This document shows, piece by piece, positions 63,896 through 64,000 of a stretch of DNA of 64,000 nt; the stretch's first letter is position 1; each line of letters starts with the position of its first letter. The translations under genes were made by a program, and so were the position numbers. The notes under the pieces were generated by a model. That model was given only the letters and a program-made list of their open reading frames with translations. It searched no databases and was not told the DNA's origin. Source of the stretch: Nonomuraea sp. SBT364 (GTDB taxonomy: Bacteria; Actinomycetota; Actinomycetes; Streptosporangiales; Streptosporangiaceae); NCBI RefSeq assembly GCF_001083785.1, contig NZ_LAVL01000029.1, forward strand, positions 1-64,000, written 5' to 3'.

Positions 63896-64000
63896 CTCAG
63901 GACGCCACCGCGAACCACCCTGATCGTCCGGCCCCCAACCCGGACCGCCAAGTACCCTCAACACCACATCGGCGCGTGAGTTCCCGCATGTCCACGGCCA

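Larger units (their letters stand above)
45970..64000. mobile_element. Actinomycete integrative and conjugative element (AICE), right end beyond window
   Basis: The tRNA-Ser is followed by an integrase and an excisionase-like gene, then replication genes (DUF3631 ATPase, primase-polymerase, DNA polymerase A, SSB), a TraB/FtsK translocase, an SpdB-like membrane protein and small AICE genes. The first bases are taken as just after the tRNA CCA end, with attL overlapping the tRNA 3' end. A second copy of the tRNA 3' sequence was not found to the right edge. Confidence 0.8.

Noticed and set aside
61142..63967. Very long minus-strand ORF opposite the recombinase genes
   Set aside because: No recognisable domain or start signal; the plus-strand genes have clear motifs and coupling.
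45970..64000. Full AICE right end (attR)
   Set aside because: The tRNA-Ser 3' sequence GGGGTTCAAATCCCC was not seen again to the right edge, so no end is claimed.

Overview
The window is about 70% GC, with strong GC bias at third codon positions, many GTG starts, several leaderless promoters, an SCO5389-family gene and an actinomycete-type integrative element. This points to a filamentous actinomycete. A Streptosporangiales genus such as Nonomuraea is a guess that no marker gene here settles.

Positions 1-41.2 kb are chromosomal, mostly short operons. In order they hold: an ABC-F ribosome-protection gene behind an attenuator-like leader; a MarR/flavin monooxygenase divergent pair sharing an operator; a DHDPS-family aldolase divergent from a LysR gene; a DUF234-type AAA ATPase; a cytoplasmic beta-lactamase-fold hydrolase; a polyprenyl synthase; a membrane protein paired with a thymidylate-synthase-like protein; an MFS transporter and a membrane methyltransferase; an LCP ligase; a Rieske oxygenase; a MinD/CooC-type ATPase; ribonuclease HII; an aminotransferase; a large SARP/AfsR-type regulator; an HxlR/GNAT/TetR regulatory cluster; SURF1; and an amidohydrolase/amidase/flavin-oxidoreductase cluster with its TetR regulator.

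Positions 37.3-46 kb are housekeeping: asd, ask, a DUF5063 gene, recR, ybaB, dnaX, the SRP RNA and tRNA-Ser(GGA). A divergent GAF-domain regulator sits between ybaB and dnaX.

From the 3' end of tRNA-Ser to the right edge (over 18 kb) the sequence looks like an actinomycete integrative and conjugative element (AICE). It has an integrase and excisionase next to the tRNA, a DUF3631 ATPase and primase-polymerase, a family A DNA polymerase, SSB, a PAPS-reductase-like protein, a TraB/FtsK translocase and an SpdB-like membrane protein, with small overlapping genes. Its cargo includes an AT-richer gene encoding an McrB-N plus PD-(D/E)XK nuclease fusion. A second mobile unit (tyrosine recombinase, small HTH protein, degenerate recombinase-like protein) appears to have landed in the 5' end of an AICE zinc-binding gene near 59.93 kb. 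The right attachment site is not visible.

The most interesting signals are the MGYCFL leader upstream of the ABC-F gene, the paired HxlR operators, the thymidylate-synthase-like/membrane protein pair, the eight GGGACGG repeats at 47.6 kb, the seven CTAG sites at 55.5 kb, and the self-contained replication module of the integrative element.
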